Assembly (NCBI GenBank): GCA_002294665.1 | Contig: DBFQ01000085.1 | Location: 9,809 to 33,851 of the forward strand | DNA length: 24,043 nt | Reading direction: 5' to 3' | Source: Candidatus Aminicenantes bacterium UBA876 | GTDB taxonomy: Bacteria > Acidobacteriota > Aminicenantia > UBA2199 | In this document: piece by piece, positions 1 through 6,947 of the stretch | Position numbering within the stretch: position 1 is the first letter of the stretch | Layout of the letters: every line of letters starts with the position of its first letter | The notes under the pieces: model-generated | What the model saw: only the letters and a program-made list of their open reading frames with translations | Database searches by the model: none | Told to the model about the DNA's origin: nothing | Program-made: the position numbers and the translations under genes

Positions 1-362
1 TCCTGCTGAAAGCCCATCTCTTTGTAAAACCTCAGAAGCTGGGGCTTGGCGGCGCTGGCCAGCAGTTTGATCCAACCGAATTCATCCATGATATGCCGCA
101 TCAAAAGATGACCCACGCCCTGTCCGCGGCATTCGGGAGAGACAGCGATGTCATCCAACTCGGCGAATCCGCCCGCCGGCGCATCCACCTGGATGAACGC
201 GTAGGCATGGATTTCTTCATCTTCATCCGCCACCACGTAACATTCCTTGCTGTTGCGCAACAGATCCAGGATACCGCTGGACTTCTCCCAGGTACTATCG
301 TGAATGCGCAACACTCCCTGGACGTCTTCCAAAGACTCGATTGATCGAACCGTAAATCCCAT
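1..362 (-). CDS. GNAT-family N-acetyltransferase (C-terminus cut by window edge)
   Basis: This reading frame runs off the left edge, so only about 120 N-terminal residues are visible. It begins at ATG 362, preceded by GAGGTGGGTG as ribosome binding site. The acetyl-CoA-binding motif A is clear as VSPECRGQGVGHLLM around residues 75-89, followed by a typical motif B (LLASAAKPQLLRFYKEMGF). These are the marks of the GNAT fold, which transfers an acyl group from acyl-CoA to an amine. The substrate cannot be told from the sequence. It lies 34 bases beyond the stop of the CelD-like acyltransferase and on the same strand, so it is probably the last visible gene of the directon that starts with the acyl-CoA synthetase. 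The family call is firm, the specificity is unknown. Confidence 0.9.
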   Translation of the reverse strand, partial: MGFTVRSIESLEDVQGVLRIHDSTWEKSSGILDLLRNSKECYVVADEDEEIHAYAFIQVDAPAGGFAELDDIAVSPECRGQGVGHLLMRHIMDEFGWIKLLASAAKPQLLRFYKEMGFQQ

Positions 363-396
363 CACCCACCTCGACTGAACCCGGATTCAGTTCCGC

Positions 397-1368
397 TCAA
401 CTTGATTCCCGGCATTTATCTGCCTGAATGCCGCCGGAGTAATAATAGTAAAAGCAATTCGTGTTGACAAATCTGTTCTTGTATTCCGCCGGAAAATCAC
501 TCAGGTCGTAATAACGGATTCCCAGATCCCGGCAGACCTGAATGTTTTGCCAGATACAGAAATTTCCCAGTCCGCGCGCGGCGAACTCGGGGCCCGTGTT
601 CCGCAATGTCAGGTAATCATCCACGCGGTCGGACTCACGGCGGACGGAAAAATTCACCGCAACCAACTCGCTTCCCAGGTACATATACAGGGCGATCAAT
701 TTTCCCAGTTCCTGAGCCCGCCGCAGAATATCCAGATCCATGTCGAGTTTTTCCATGCTGTCAATGACTTCAGCCGCCGGCAGGCCGGCTTTCTTTTCGC
801 GCCAGTAGGACCGGTACTGCTGAATCAGTGGACGCAAAGCGTCCAGATGAATCTCCCGGGCGCTCCGGCATACGATATCCGCGTTGATGGCGCAGTTGCG
901 CCGGATCAGTTTGCGATGTTTGCCGCTCAATGACGCCAGGTAAGCTTCATCGGATTCCAGAAGATCGATCACCCGCCCGGGTGCCGTGGAAAAATCGTCT
1001 GTATGCCGTGGGACATAGAAGCAACTGAGATCCGTGGCTTCGTTCTCAGGGAACGCGTTTACCATCAAGTGGATGCGATCAGGCAAAGAAAAGTATTCGC
1101 GGGCGATGAGCTGCTCCTCGGCGTAAATCCATCCCGGCGCGGCCGCCGGGGTCATCCGCGTCAGGATAAAGGGGAGTACGGCGATCACCTCTCCTTTTTC
1201 TGAACCGACCAGTATGCGCAACTGATCGTCGCGGTTTCGCCGGTAGCGGTTCCAGAGATGCAGGTGCAGGTCATAATCCACGCAGAGTTCGTTGGTTTTG
1301 TAGGACGCGTTCAATTCCAGCCATTGGGATTTCACATCCTCGTAGTGTTTGAATTCCCGGATCTCCAT
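397..1368 (-). CDS. CelD/FemAB-like GNAT acyltransferase
   Basis: A soluble protein of about 323 residues without signal peptide. The second half fits the Acetyltransf_6 (CelD/BcsL, FemAB-related) family: a basic segment SGKHRKLIRRN near residue 150, then a C-terminal acyl-CoA fold with RGLGNFCIWQNIQ and the DLGIRYYDLSDFPAEYKNRF pattern that typically closes these domains. Members transfer acyl or aminoacyl groups to amines in cell-envelope polymers, lipids or exported products. ATG 1368 is preferred to a GTG one codon earlier because AGGGGA sits at a good distance. It is 66 bases after the outer-membrane barrel gene and 34 bases before the GNAT gene, all on one strand. The direct substrate is not visible. 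A role in N-acylating the product of the upstream Kbl-type enzyme is an inference from position only. Confidence 0.8.
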   Translation of the reverse strand: MEIREFKHYEDVKSQWLELNASYKTNELCVDYDLHLHLWNRYRRNRDDQLRILVGSEKGEVIAVLPFILTRMTPAAAPGWIYAEEQLIAREYFSLPDRIHLMVNAFPENEATDLSCFYVPRHTDDFSTAPGRVIDLLESDEAYLASLSGKHRKLIRRNCAINADIVCRSAREIHLDALRPLIQQYRSYWREKKAGLPAAEVIDSMEKLDMDLDILRRAQELGKLIALYMYLGSELVAVNFSVRRESDRVDDYLTLRNTGPEFAARGLGNFCIWQNIQVCRDLGIRYYDLSDFPAEYKNRFVNTNCFYYYYSGGIQADKCRESS

Positions 1369-1434
1369 CACGGTTCCCCTGAGTGACCGCAGTCGATCTG
1401 AAACCGGATCCTGCCCTCGTCCCTTCTCAAGCGG

Positions 1435-2157
1435 TCAGGCATCCCAACTGAAGAGAATGCCACCCCATATTTCCAGTTTTGAATCCACATTGATTGCATC
1501 CATCAGAATGACGCTGACACTGGCGGAAGGCGTGATGGTGACCCTGAACAACCGTTGGGGCATTGAGATGGAAACGTTCAGGTCACTGAATCCCGACACA
1601 TCAACCCACTGCCGATGGTTGTAACCGATAGAGGCGCCCAGTTCCAGCGTGCGCCCGCAACAGAGTTCCGCGGTATGGGTGATGCCCAGCAGCATGTAAA
1701 GGCCGCTGCCGTTCGCCGTATCCCAATAGAGAGACAGCGACGGATTCAGCGCCGCGCCTTTTGTGGCGATTGTGAAAAACAGTTCACGCGAAGTGTGTTC
1801 ACGCCAGGAAAAGTCGCGGGAAAAGTACCAGCCGTACTGAACCGCCCCCAGAGTGACGTCAAAGCGCTCCCCGATGGCAAAGTCCCAGGTGAACGTCAGG
1901 TCCACTTCGTCCAGGTCGCGGTCCACCATCGAGAAACTGCCCCACAGGTTCAGCGTCAAACCGCTTTTCCCCAGGCATAAGGACATCGATGGCTGCAGAA
2001 CCGGGCGATTGTCGGGGTTGAGGTCAAATCCGCGCCAGATGTAGCGGGAATGCACCCCCATTTCCAGTTGCGGCGGATGCGCCTGGAGGCATGAACAGAT
2101 CAACCCGAGCCCAGCCAGCAAGGCGCAGCCGGCACGAAACCGCCGTTTCAACCCCAT
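1435..2157 (-). CDS. TorF-like outer-membrane beta-barrel protein
   Basis: About 240 residues starting with a basic n-region (MGLKRRFRAG), a hydrophobic core and a plausible signal peptidase I site after CLQA. The mature part opens with the pattern SRYIWRGFDLNPDNRPVLQPS, which resembles the start of TorF/Gcw_chp putative porins (a YxWRG-type motif after the first strand). The rest alternates hydrophobic and polar residues with frequent aromatics, as in outer-membrane strands (LGAVQYGWYFSRDF, LSLYWDTANGSGLYMLLG). The usual family length is about 220-260 residues, so it looks complete. The ATG at 2157 follows GAGGTGGTC; a GTG at 2163 overlaps that binding site and is less likely. It lies 75 bases after the kbl-like gene on the same strand. 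It probably forms a small porin; the transported solute is unknown. Confidence 0.75.
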   Translation of the reverse strand: MGLKRRFRAGCALLAGLGLICSCLQAHPPQLEMGVHSRYIWRGFDLNPDNRPVLQPSMSLCLGKSGLTLNLWGSFSMVDRDLDEVDLTFTWDFAIGERFDVTLGAVQYGWYFSRDFSWREHTSRELFFTIATKGAALNPSLSLYWDTANGSGLYMLLGITHTAELCCGRTLELGASIGYNHRQWVDVSGFSDLNVSISMPQRLFRVTITPSASVSVILMDAINVDSKLEIWGGILFSWDA

Positions 2158-2232
2158 GACCACCTCATCGAATATCTCGGTACAACGATGCGCCTGTTTT
2201 CAGAATCCTGTGATGGCTGTTTCGCTGTTGCG

Positions 2233-3480
2233 CTACAAACCGTATTTGTCGATAATCTCCTGCTTGGTGAGCCCCAGAATCCCATACTTTTCCCCGACCT
2301 TGCGGAATGCATCAAGGGCTTTGTCCAGGTGGTGAATCTCGTGGCCCGCGGAGATCTGGGTGCGGATCCGCGCCTGGCCATTGGGAACCACGGGGAAAAA
2401 GAAACCGATGGCGTAGATTCCTTCTTCGTAAAGGTCACGCGAAAAATCCTGGGCCAATTTGGCGTTGAACAGCATGACCGGCACAATCGGAGTATCCCCT
2501 TCCTTGAGTACGAATCCGGCTTCGGCCAGACCTTTGCGCCAATAGGCGGTATTGGCTTCCAGTTTATCCCGCCGTTCCGTACTGGCGGAAAGGATTTCCA
2601 GCACTTTCAGCACTCCGGATACCACAACCGGAGCAATCGTATTGGAGAACAGGTAAGGTCGGGCTTTCTGACGGCACATTTCCACGATCTCTTTACGGCC
2701 GGAGACGCATCCGCCGGAAGCCCCGCCCAGGGCCTTTCCGAAGGTGGTGGTAATCACATCCACTTTCCCCATTACTCCGCATTTCTCGTGCGTGCCCCGT
2801 CCCGTTTTGCCGATGAAACCGGAAGCATGCGAATCATCCACAAAAAGCATGGCATCGTACTTCGCGCACAATGCAGCGATCTCATCCAGCCTGGCCGTGT
2901 CACCGTCCATGGAGTAAACGCCGTCGTTGATGACCATTTTTAAACGTTTGTCCGCATGCATCTGCAACTTCTGTTCCAGGTGCTCCATGTTGGAGTGTTT
3001 GAACGTGTCGTGCTGCGCGCTGCATAGGCGCATGCCGTCGATAATCGATGCATGAACCAGCCGGTCGGAAATCATGACGTCGTCACTGGAAAGAAGCGCT
3101 TCGAATACACCGGCGTTCGCATCCATGCAGGATGGGAAAAGGATGGTGTCCTCCGTCCCCAGAAATTCGGTCATGCTGTTTTCCAATTGCCGGTGGATAT
3201 CCTGGGTGCCACATATGAAGCGCACGGAAGACATACCGTACCCGCGCGTATCCAGGCCCTCGTGGGCGGCCTTGACCACCTGCGGATGGCTGGACATCCC
3301 CAGGTAATTGTTGGCGCAGATGTTGATGACCTTGCGCACATCCGCTCCGGAAGGGAATTCCACTTCAATGTCGGCCGCCTGGGCGGAATGAATGAAACGT
3401 TCCTGCTTGAAAAGGCCTTTATCACGAATCTCATCCAGTTGTTCGCGATAAATCCCCTTGACTCGGTCACTGTAAGCCAT
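2233..3480 (-). CDS. kbl: Kbl-type glycine C-acetyltransferase (2-amino-3-ketobutyrate CoA ligase)
   Basis: A PLP-dependent alpha-oxoamine synthase of 415 residues. Kbl joins acetyl-CoA to glycine to give 2-amino-3-ketobutyrate, or runs in reverse during threonine breakdown. Visible family marks are ICANNYLG near 54, the cofactor-stacking histidine in LVHASIIDG (about 143), VDDSHASGFIG with Asp215 and His218, and the Schiff-base lysine in TTTFGKALGGASGG (Lys249). The later FFFPVVPNGQARIRTQ block is very close to E. coli Kbl as I remember it. It is some 17 residues longer than E. coli Kbl, with the tail LGLTKQEIIDKYGL. The start is fixed by GGAGGAG just upstream. The gene follows the acyl carrier protein by 11 bases. 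The usual partner tdh is not adjacent, so the role may differ from threonine degradation. Related enzymes (BioF, serine palmitoyltransferase) use longer acyl groups and cannot be excluded. Confidence 0.88.
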   Translation of the reverse strand: MAYSDRVKGIYREQLDEIRDKGLFKQERFIHSAQAADIEVEFPSGADVRKVINICANNYLGMSSHPQVVKAAHEGLDTRGYGMSSVRFICGTQDIHRQLENSMTEFLGTEDTILFPSCMDANAGVFEALLSSDDVMISDRLVHASIIDGMRLCSAQHDTFKHSNMEHLEQKLQMHADKRLKMVINDGVYSMDGDTARLDEIAALCAKYDAMLFVDDSHASGFIGKTGRGTHEKCGVMGKVDVITTTFGKALGGASGGCVSGRKEIVEMCRQKARPYLFSNTIAPVVVSGVLKVLEILSASTERRDKLEANTAYWRKGLAEAGFVLKEGDTPIVPVMLFNAKLAQDFSRDLYEEGIYAIGFFFPVVPNGQARIRTQISAGHEIHHLDKALDAFRKVGEKYGILGLTKQEIIDKYGL

Positions 3481-3491
3481 TTCTCCTCCGC

Positions 3492-3737
3492 TTATTTCAC
3501 GTATTCCCGTACCAGGGCCACAATTGAATTGACGGTATCAAATGCTTCCGGAGTTGCCTTTTCATCGGGAATCTGGATGTTGTACCTGTTCTCGAGAAAA
3601 CGCTTTAGCGACACCATGGAGAACGAATCCACGATTCCGCCGGAGATCAACGGGGTATCATAGTTCAGCTCTTCGTCCTCGTCTTCCATATACTCATCAC
3701 GAACGTATTCCAGCACGATGTCTTTCATGTCTTCCAT
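3492..3737 (-). CDS. Acyl carrier protein
   Basis: A small acidic protein of 81 residues. The phosphopantetheine attachment site is the serine of GGIVDSFSMVSL (Ser38), equivalent to the DSL motif of carrier proteins, followed by the helix FLENRYNIQIPDE. The frame is open upstream to an ATG at 3785, but that start would add a basic tail (MIRLRAVEKFKIRRIK). The ATG at 3737 is better because AAGGAG (3745-3750) stands seven bases in front of it. The protein holds an acyl group as a thioester for transfer. It is not the fatty-acid-synthesis ACP by context: no fab genes are near. It sits between an acyl-CoA synthetase and a Kbl-type condensing enzyme, which suggests that it receives the activated acyl group and presents it to the condensing enzyme. 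That role is inferred. Confidence 0.93.
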   Translation of the reverse strand: MEDMKDIVLEYVRDEYMEDEDEELNYDTPLISGGIVDSFSMVSLKRFLENRYNIQIPDEKATPEAFDTVNSIVALVREYVK

Positions 3738-3781
3738 CTTGATTCTCCTTATTTTAAATTTTTCCACCGCTCGTAAGCGGA

Positions 3782-5485
3782 TCAATCGTTTTCCAGTGTG
3801 GATGTATCGCCGATCTCTTCACCCCACTCGCGGGCGTGAAGCAGGCGGCGCATGATCTTGCCGCTCCGCGTCTTGGGCAGGCTCTCCACATACTCGATCT
3901 CCTGGGGCATGGCCAGGGGAGATAATTTCTTGCGGATAAAGTTCATGATCTTGAGTTCCAGGTCCGGGCCGGGTTCGAAACCGGGTTTCAGCGTAATAAA
4001 GGCCTTGACCACCTCCATGTTGACTTCGTCGGGCTTGGCGACAACGGCGGACTCGGCCACGGCCTCGTGCTCCAGCAGGGCGGATTCCACTTCAAATGGA
4101 CTGACCAGGTGGCCCCCGGTATTGATCACATCGTCATCACGACCGATAAACCAGAAATAACCGTCCGTGTCAATGGTCGCCCGGTCTCCGGGAATATACC
4201 AGCCATTCTGAAATTTCTGCTGGTAAGTGGCTTCATTTTTCCAATAGCCGCGCATCATCGCGGGCCAGCCGGGCTTGAATCCGATCAGGCCGGGACGGCC
4301 CGTTTCACGGATCTCCTCAAAGGTTTCGGGATCCAGTACGGTGGCCGTGATTCCCGGAAAAGGCTTGCCCATGGAACCGGGCTTGATCCTCATGCCGGGA
4401 AAGTTGGTGAGCATGATCGAACCCGTTTCCGTCTGCCAGTAGGTATCGTGAAACGGCAGGCCGAACACCCGCTCCGACCAGACAACGGCTTCGGCGTTCA
4501 GCGGCTCGCCGACGGATGCCAGGTGCCGCAGGCTGGAAAGGTTGAATTTTTGAATGATCTCTTCTCCGGCTTTCATCAGCGAACGAATGGCGGTCGGCGC
4601 TGAATACCATACACTGATGCGATGTTTCTCGATGAACCGGTACCAGGACTCGGGGTTGAAGCCGGTATCCAGCACGCATTGGGTCACTCCCATGCTCCAG
4701 GGACCGATGATTCCATAAGAGGTGCCCGTCACCCACCCCGGGTCCGCCGTACACCAGTAGACGTCATCGTCCATCAGGTCCAGCACCCATTTGGCGGTCA
4801 GATACTGGGAGATCAATGAATAATGCACATGCTTCACACCCTTTGGCTGCCCGGTGGTTCCCGAAGTGTAATGCAATACCGAAGGTGATTCGGCCAGGGT
4901 GGGATGGATTTCCAGCTCTTCCACCATGCGCGCGTCTTCCAGGGAAAAAGGCGTCTCTCTTTCCTTCAACTCCTTTTTTCCGTCATGATCCACAATGATC
5001 ACGTGTTTCACATAGGGCATCCGGTCCAGGATCTTGCGCACTTTGCCGACATGCTTGCGTTGGGTGATAATGGCGGTTGACTCGGCGTTGTCCAGCCGGA
5101 CATGCAAAGACTCATCACCAAAAGCCGAAAAGAGCGGCTGGGCGATGGCACCGATCTTCAACACGCCGAGAAACCCCAGGTAGAGTTCCGGGATCTTGTC
5201 CATGAAAAGGCATACCCGGTCCCCTGCGCCGATTCCCAGCTGACGTAGAAAAGCGCCGATTGTATTGCCGGCCCGGCGCACATCATTGAAAGAATAGCGT
5301 TTTTCCACTCCGCCCAGGCCTTCCCATATAAGGGCCGTCTTGTCTTTCTTGCCCATTTCGCAGATGCGGTCGGAACAATACCAGCCGATGTTCAGAACTT
5401 CTCCCCGCGTATATCCCAATTCCTTTTCCGCCAGGGACCAGTCAAAGCCTTTCACCCTCTCCGCATAGGAACCGATATGCGACAT
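3782..5485 (-). CDS. acsA: AcsA-type acetyl(acyl)-CoA synthetase
   Basis: An AMP-forming ligase of 567 residues from the ANL superfamily. It activates a carboxylate with ATP to an acyl-adenylate and passes it to a thiol. The P-loop-like YTSGTTGQPKG lies near residue 207, followed by DVYWCTADPGWVTG, the adenylate motif DTYWQTETG, the hinge region FIGRDDDVINTGGH and the C-terminal catalytic lysine in KTRSGKIMRRLL (Lys543). The tryptophan in DTYWQTE corresponds to the residue that restricts Acs enzymes to acetate, so a short substrate is likely. The length suits the shorter Bacillus AcsA type rather than the 650-residue Acs. The start is set by GAGGAGG. No SD-proximal gap separates it from the carrier-protein gene (44 bases between stop and the chosen ATG), so the two probably share a transcript. 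The acceptor could be CoA or the neighbouring carrier protein. Confidence 0.9.
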   Translation of the reverse strand: MSHIGSYAERVKGFDWSLAEKELGYTRGEVLNIGWYCSDRICEMGKKDKTALIWEGLGGVEKRYSFNDVRRAGNTIGAFLRQLGIGAGDRVCLFMDKIPELYLGFLGVLKIGAIAQPLFSAFGDESLHVRLDNAESTAIITQRKHVGKVRKILDRMPYVKHVIIVDHDGKKELKERETPFSLEDARMVEELEIHPTLAESPSVLHYTSGTTGQPKGVKHVHYSLISQYLTAKWVLDLMDDDVYWCTADPGWVTGTSYGIIGPWSMGVTQCVLDTGFNPESWYRFIEKHRISVWYSAPTAIRSLMKAGEEIIQKFNLSSLRHLASVGEPLNAEAVVWSERVFGLPFHDTYWQTETGSIMLTNFPGMRIKPGSMGKPFPGITATVLDPETFEEIRETGRPGLIGFKPGWPAMMRGYWKNEATYQQKFQNGWYIPGDRATIDTDGYFWFIGRDDDVINTGGHLVSPFEVESALLEHEAVAESAVVAKPDEVNMEVVKAFITLKPGFEPGPDLELKIMNFIRKKLSPLAMPQEIEYVESLPKTRSGKIMRRLLHAREWGEEIGDTSTLEND

Positions 5486-5640
5486 TCTGCCTCCTCTCCT
5501 CTTTTCGGCCCGGATGGCTCACGGACCGGATGACAATGATTTTTTTCATCGCGGGTTCTGCGGAAACCAGAACCACGTTTCATGTTAGCAGAATTCATCC
5601 GGGAATTCCACATCGATTGCAACGGGAGTTATGCGCAAAT

Positions 5641-5668
5641 TTGTGTTTTTTTTTTCGCGGAGTAAAAT
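5641..5668 (+). promoter_or_regulatory. Possible sigma-70 promoter for the GyrI-like gene
   Basis: TTGTGT (5641-5646) and TAAAAT (5663-5668) are 16 bases apart in the divergent spacer between the acyl-CoA synthetase and the GyrI-like gene. A run of ten T lies between the boxes. The predicted transcript would start about 50 bases before ATG 5722. The boxes are imperfect, so this is only a suggestion. Confidence 0.3.
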
Positions 5669-5721
5669 ATTCTCTGGCCTGTTGGGAACGCAACTCCCTA
5701 ACACGCCGATGGAGATGCAGC

Positions 5722-6177
5722 ATGGAAGTCACATGGTTCCGGCGACCGGCTTTTCTCGTGATGGGCATCGTCAGGCGGATCAGGGGGGTAACCCTGGACA
5801 CCGGGGTTATCGAGCAGGTATGGCGTCAATTTGAATCCCATCACGACCTCGTCAGGCCTCTCAGTACGGACCTGTCCTATTACGGGATCCGTTTCCCCGT
5901 AAACGGCGGCGAAGGCATCGACTACCACGCCGGCATGGCGGTCAGGAAAGCGCATACGACTCCGGCCGGCCTGATGGTACGCGAGATCCCGGCTGCCCGA
6001 TATGCTGTTTTCCGCTGTATGCCGGGACAGGTGGAAAGCGTGCTGCGCGCAGTGATAACAGACTGGCTGCCCCATAGCGGAGAAACCAGGGATCCACATG
6101 CGCCTGTCTTTGAGCAATATCCCCCTGAAAACGCATCCGATCCGTTTGTGCTGATTCACCTGCCTGTGATGGATTAA
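5722..6177 (+). CDS. GyrI-like / AraC effector-binding domain protein
   Basis: A stand-alone domain of 151 residues of the GyrI-like small-molecule-binding type. It opens with a short strand (EVTWFRRPAFLVMG), has IEQVWRQFESHH in the first helix, and the duplicated pattern continues with GIRFPVNGGEGIDYHAGMAV and IPAARYAVFRCMPG, ending in the strand VLIHLPVMD usual for this fold. Such proteins bind amphipathic or cationic compounds; some are fused to AraC or MerR regulators, but no DNA-binding domain is present here. The frame extends 64 codons further upstream, but those codons cross the poly-T promoter-like tract and encode no recognisable domain. ATG 5722 has GGAG seven bases ahead and begins the conserved fold. 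It is convergent with the metallophosphoesterase gene. Ligand unknown. Confidence 0.8.
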   Translation: MEVTWFRRPAFLVMGIVRRIRGVTLDTGVIEQVWRQFESHHDLVRPLSTDLSYYGIRFPVNGGEGIDYHAGMAVRKAHTTPAGLMVREIPAARYAVFRCMPGQVESVLRAVITDWLPHSGETRDPHAPVFEQYPPENASDPFVLIHLPVMD

Positions 6178-6190
6178 AAAAAACGGGGAG

Positions 6191-6234
6191 GAAGGTGGCC
6201 CACCTTCGCCAAGGCTTCGGCGGACACGAAGGTG
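6191..6234. repeat. Inverted repeat with two alternative hairpins
   Basis: The word CACCTTCG (6201-6208) can pair with GAAGGTG just upstream (6191-6197, loop GCC) or with CGAAGGTG downstream (6227-6234). The interior holds a smaller near-palindrome, GCCAAGGCTTCGGC. It sits 14 bases after the stop of the GyrI-like gene, between two convergent genes, so it could end transcripts or protect 3' ends on both strands, although no T-run follows. The composition and layout look like a dispersed intergenic repeat; similar GCCGAAGCCTTGGC cores occur in other uncultured bacteria as far as I recall. Confidence 0.65.
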
Positions 6235-6271
6235 CCAGGTGACAGGTGTCAGGAAGACAGGTGGCAGGAGA
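6231..6271. repeat. Degenerate CAGGTG/GACAGG repeat tract
   Basis: The words caggtg, acaggtg, tcagga, gacaggtgg and caggagac follow one another as imperfect tandem units. The 12-mer CAGGTGTCAGGA (6243-6254) recurs on the opposite strand at 22507-22518, so this is part of a family and not a local accident. It continues directly from the inverted repeat on its left and lies in a convergent spacer. No coding sense was found in it. Confidence 0.6.
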
Positions 6272-6318
6272 CATTATTCCGAACTGTTTCCTTTATCAAC
6301 TTCTCACCTGGATCCCGT

Positions 6319-6930
6319 TCACTTTCCCTGCGGGGGCGGAAACTCCAGATCCATGATGCGGAACCCGCATACTCCGATGATCCGGGTCTCTCCCAGCAGG
6401 CTGTCCGCTTCCTTATGCTGATGGCCATGAAACAGGAATGCGGGGCGCGCGCGGAACACGTATTGCCTCAGGCCGATAAAACCGATATGGGCCGGATCAC
6501 CCCGTTCATGCACGCCGGCGGGAGAGTTGTGGGTCACCATTACATCGACTTCCGGAAAAGCGTGGAGCAACTCCGCCGCCTGCTCCTGGGGATAGAGGAA
6601 GTTTCCATGGGGCTTGTACTGAGATGTTCCATTGAAACCGCCGAATGAAATCCCCTGAAAGCGGCGAATCTTCAAATGCAGGGATTCAATCGGCGCAGAA
6701 AAATCACGCGAGGAATCATGGTTCCCCTTGACGGCCAGGACGCGTGTGCAGTTGCATCGATCCGCCGCATCGACAAGTACCCAGTCGGGGACATCGCCAC
6801 AGCCGATGACCAAGTCAACCGCTTCGCTTCCCAGGTCGCGGGGAACGGCTTCACAATCCGCCAGCACCAGCACTTTTAAACTGGAGTCCAAGGATCCTCC
6901 TTTTCCGCCGCCCGCTTTCATCCCGGGCAT
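6319..6930 (-). CDS. Calcineurin-like metallophosphoesterase
   Basis: A soluble protein of 203 residues with the ordered metal-binding motifs of the calcineurin-like fold: LVLADCE (Asp25), GCGDVPDW (Asp46), GNHD (Asn70, His71), a histidine in VTHNSPAG (His134) and GHQH (His170, His172). The first motif is normally Asp-x-His; here it is Asp-x-Glu, which either belongs to a subfamily or changes metal binding. These enzymes cleave phosphomono- or diesters using two metal ions. ATG 6930 has GGAGGA seven bases ahead, and it lies 17 bases after the stop of the PAP2 gene, so the two phosphatases are very probably co-transcribed. The exact substrate is not visible; a phosphoester released from lipid or envelope turnover is possible by context. 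Confidence 0.87.
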   Translation of the reverse strand: MPGMKAGGGKGGSLDSSLKVLVLADCEAVPRDLGSEAVDLVIGCGDVPDWVLVDAADRCNCTRVLAVKGNHDSSRDFSAPIESLHLKIRRFQGISFGGFNGTSQYKPHGNFLYPQEQAAELLHAFPEVDVMVTHNSPAGVHERGDPAHIGFIGLRQYVFRARPAFLFHGHQHKEADSLLGETRIIGVCGFRIMDLEFPPPQGK

Positions 6931-6947
6931 CTACCGGTCCTCCCCGC

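Noticed and set aside
3052..3663. 203-codon frame on the plus strand over the kbl and carrier-protein genes
   Set aside because: It is antisense to two well-supported genes, spans their junction and shows no domain.
5530..5721. N-terminal extension of the GyrI-like protein
   Set aside because: The 64 upstream codons cross a poly-T promoter-like tract, lack a binding site at 5530 and encode no part of the fold.
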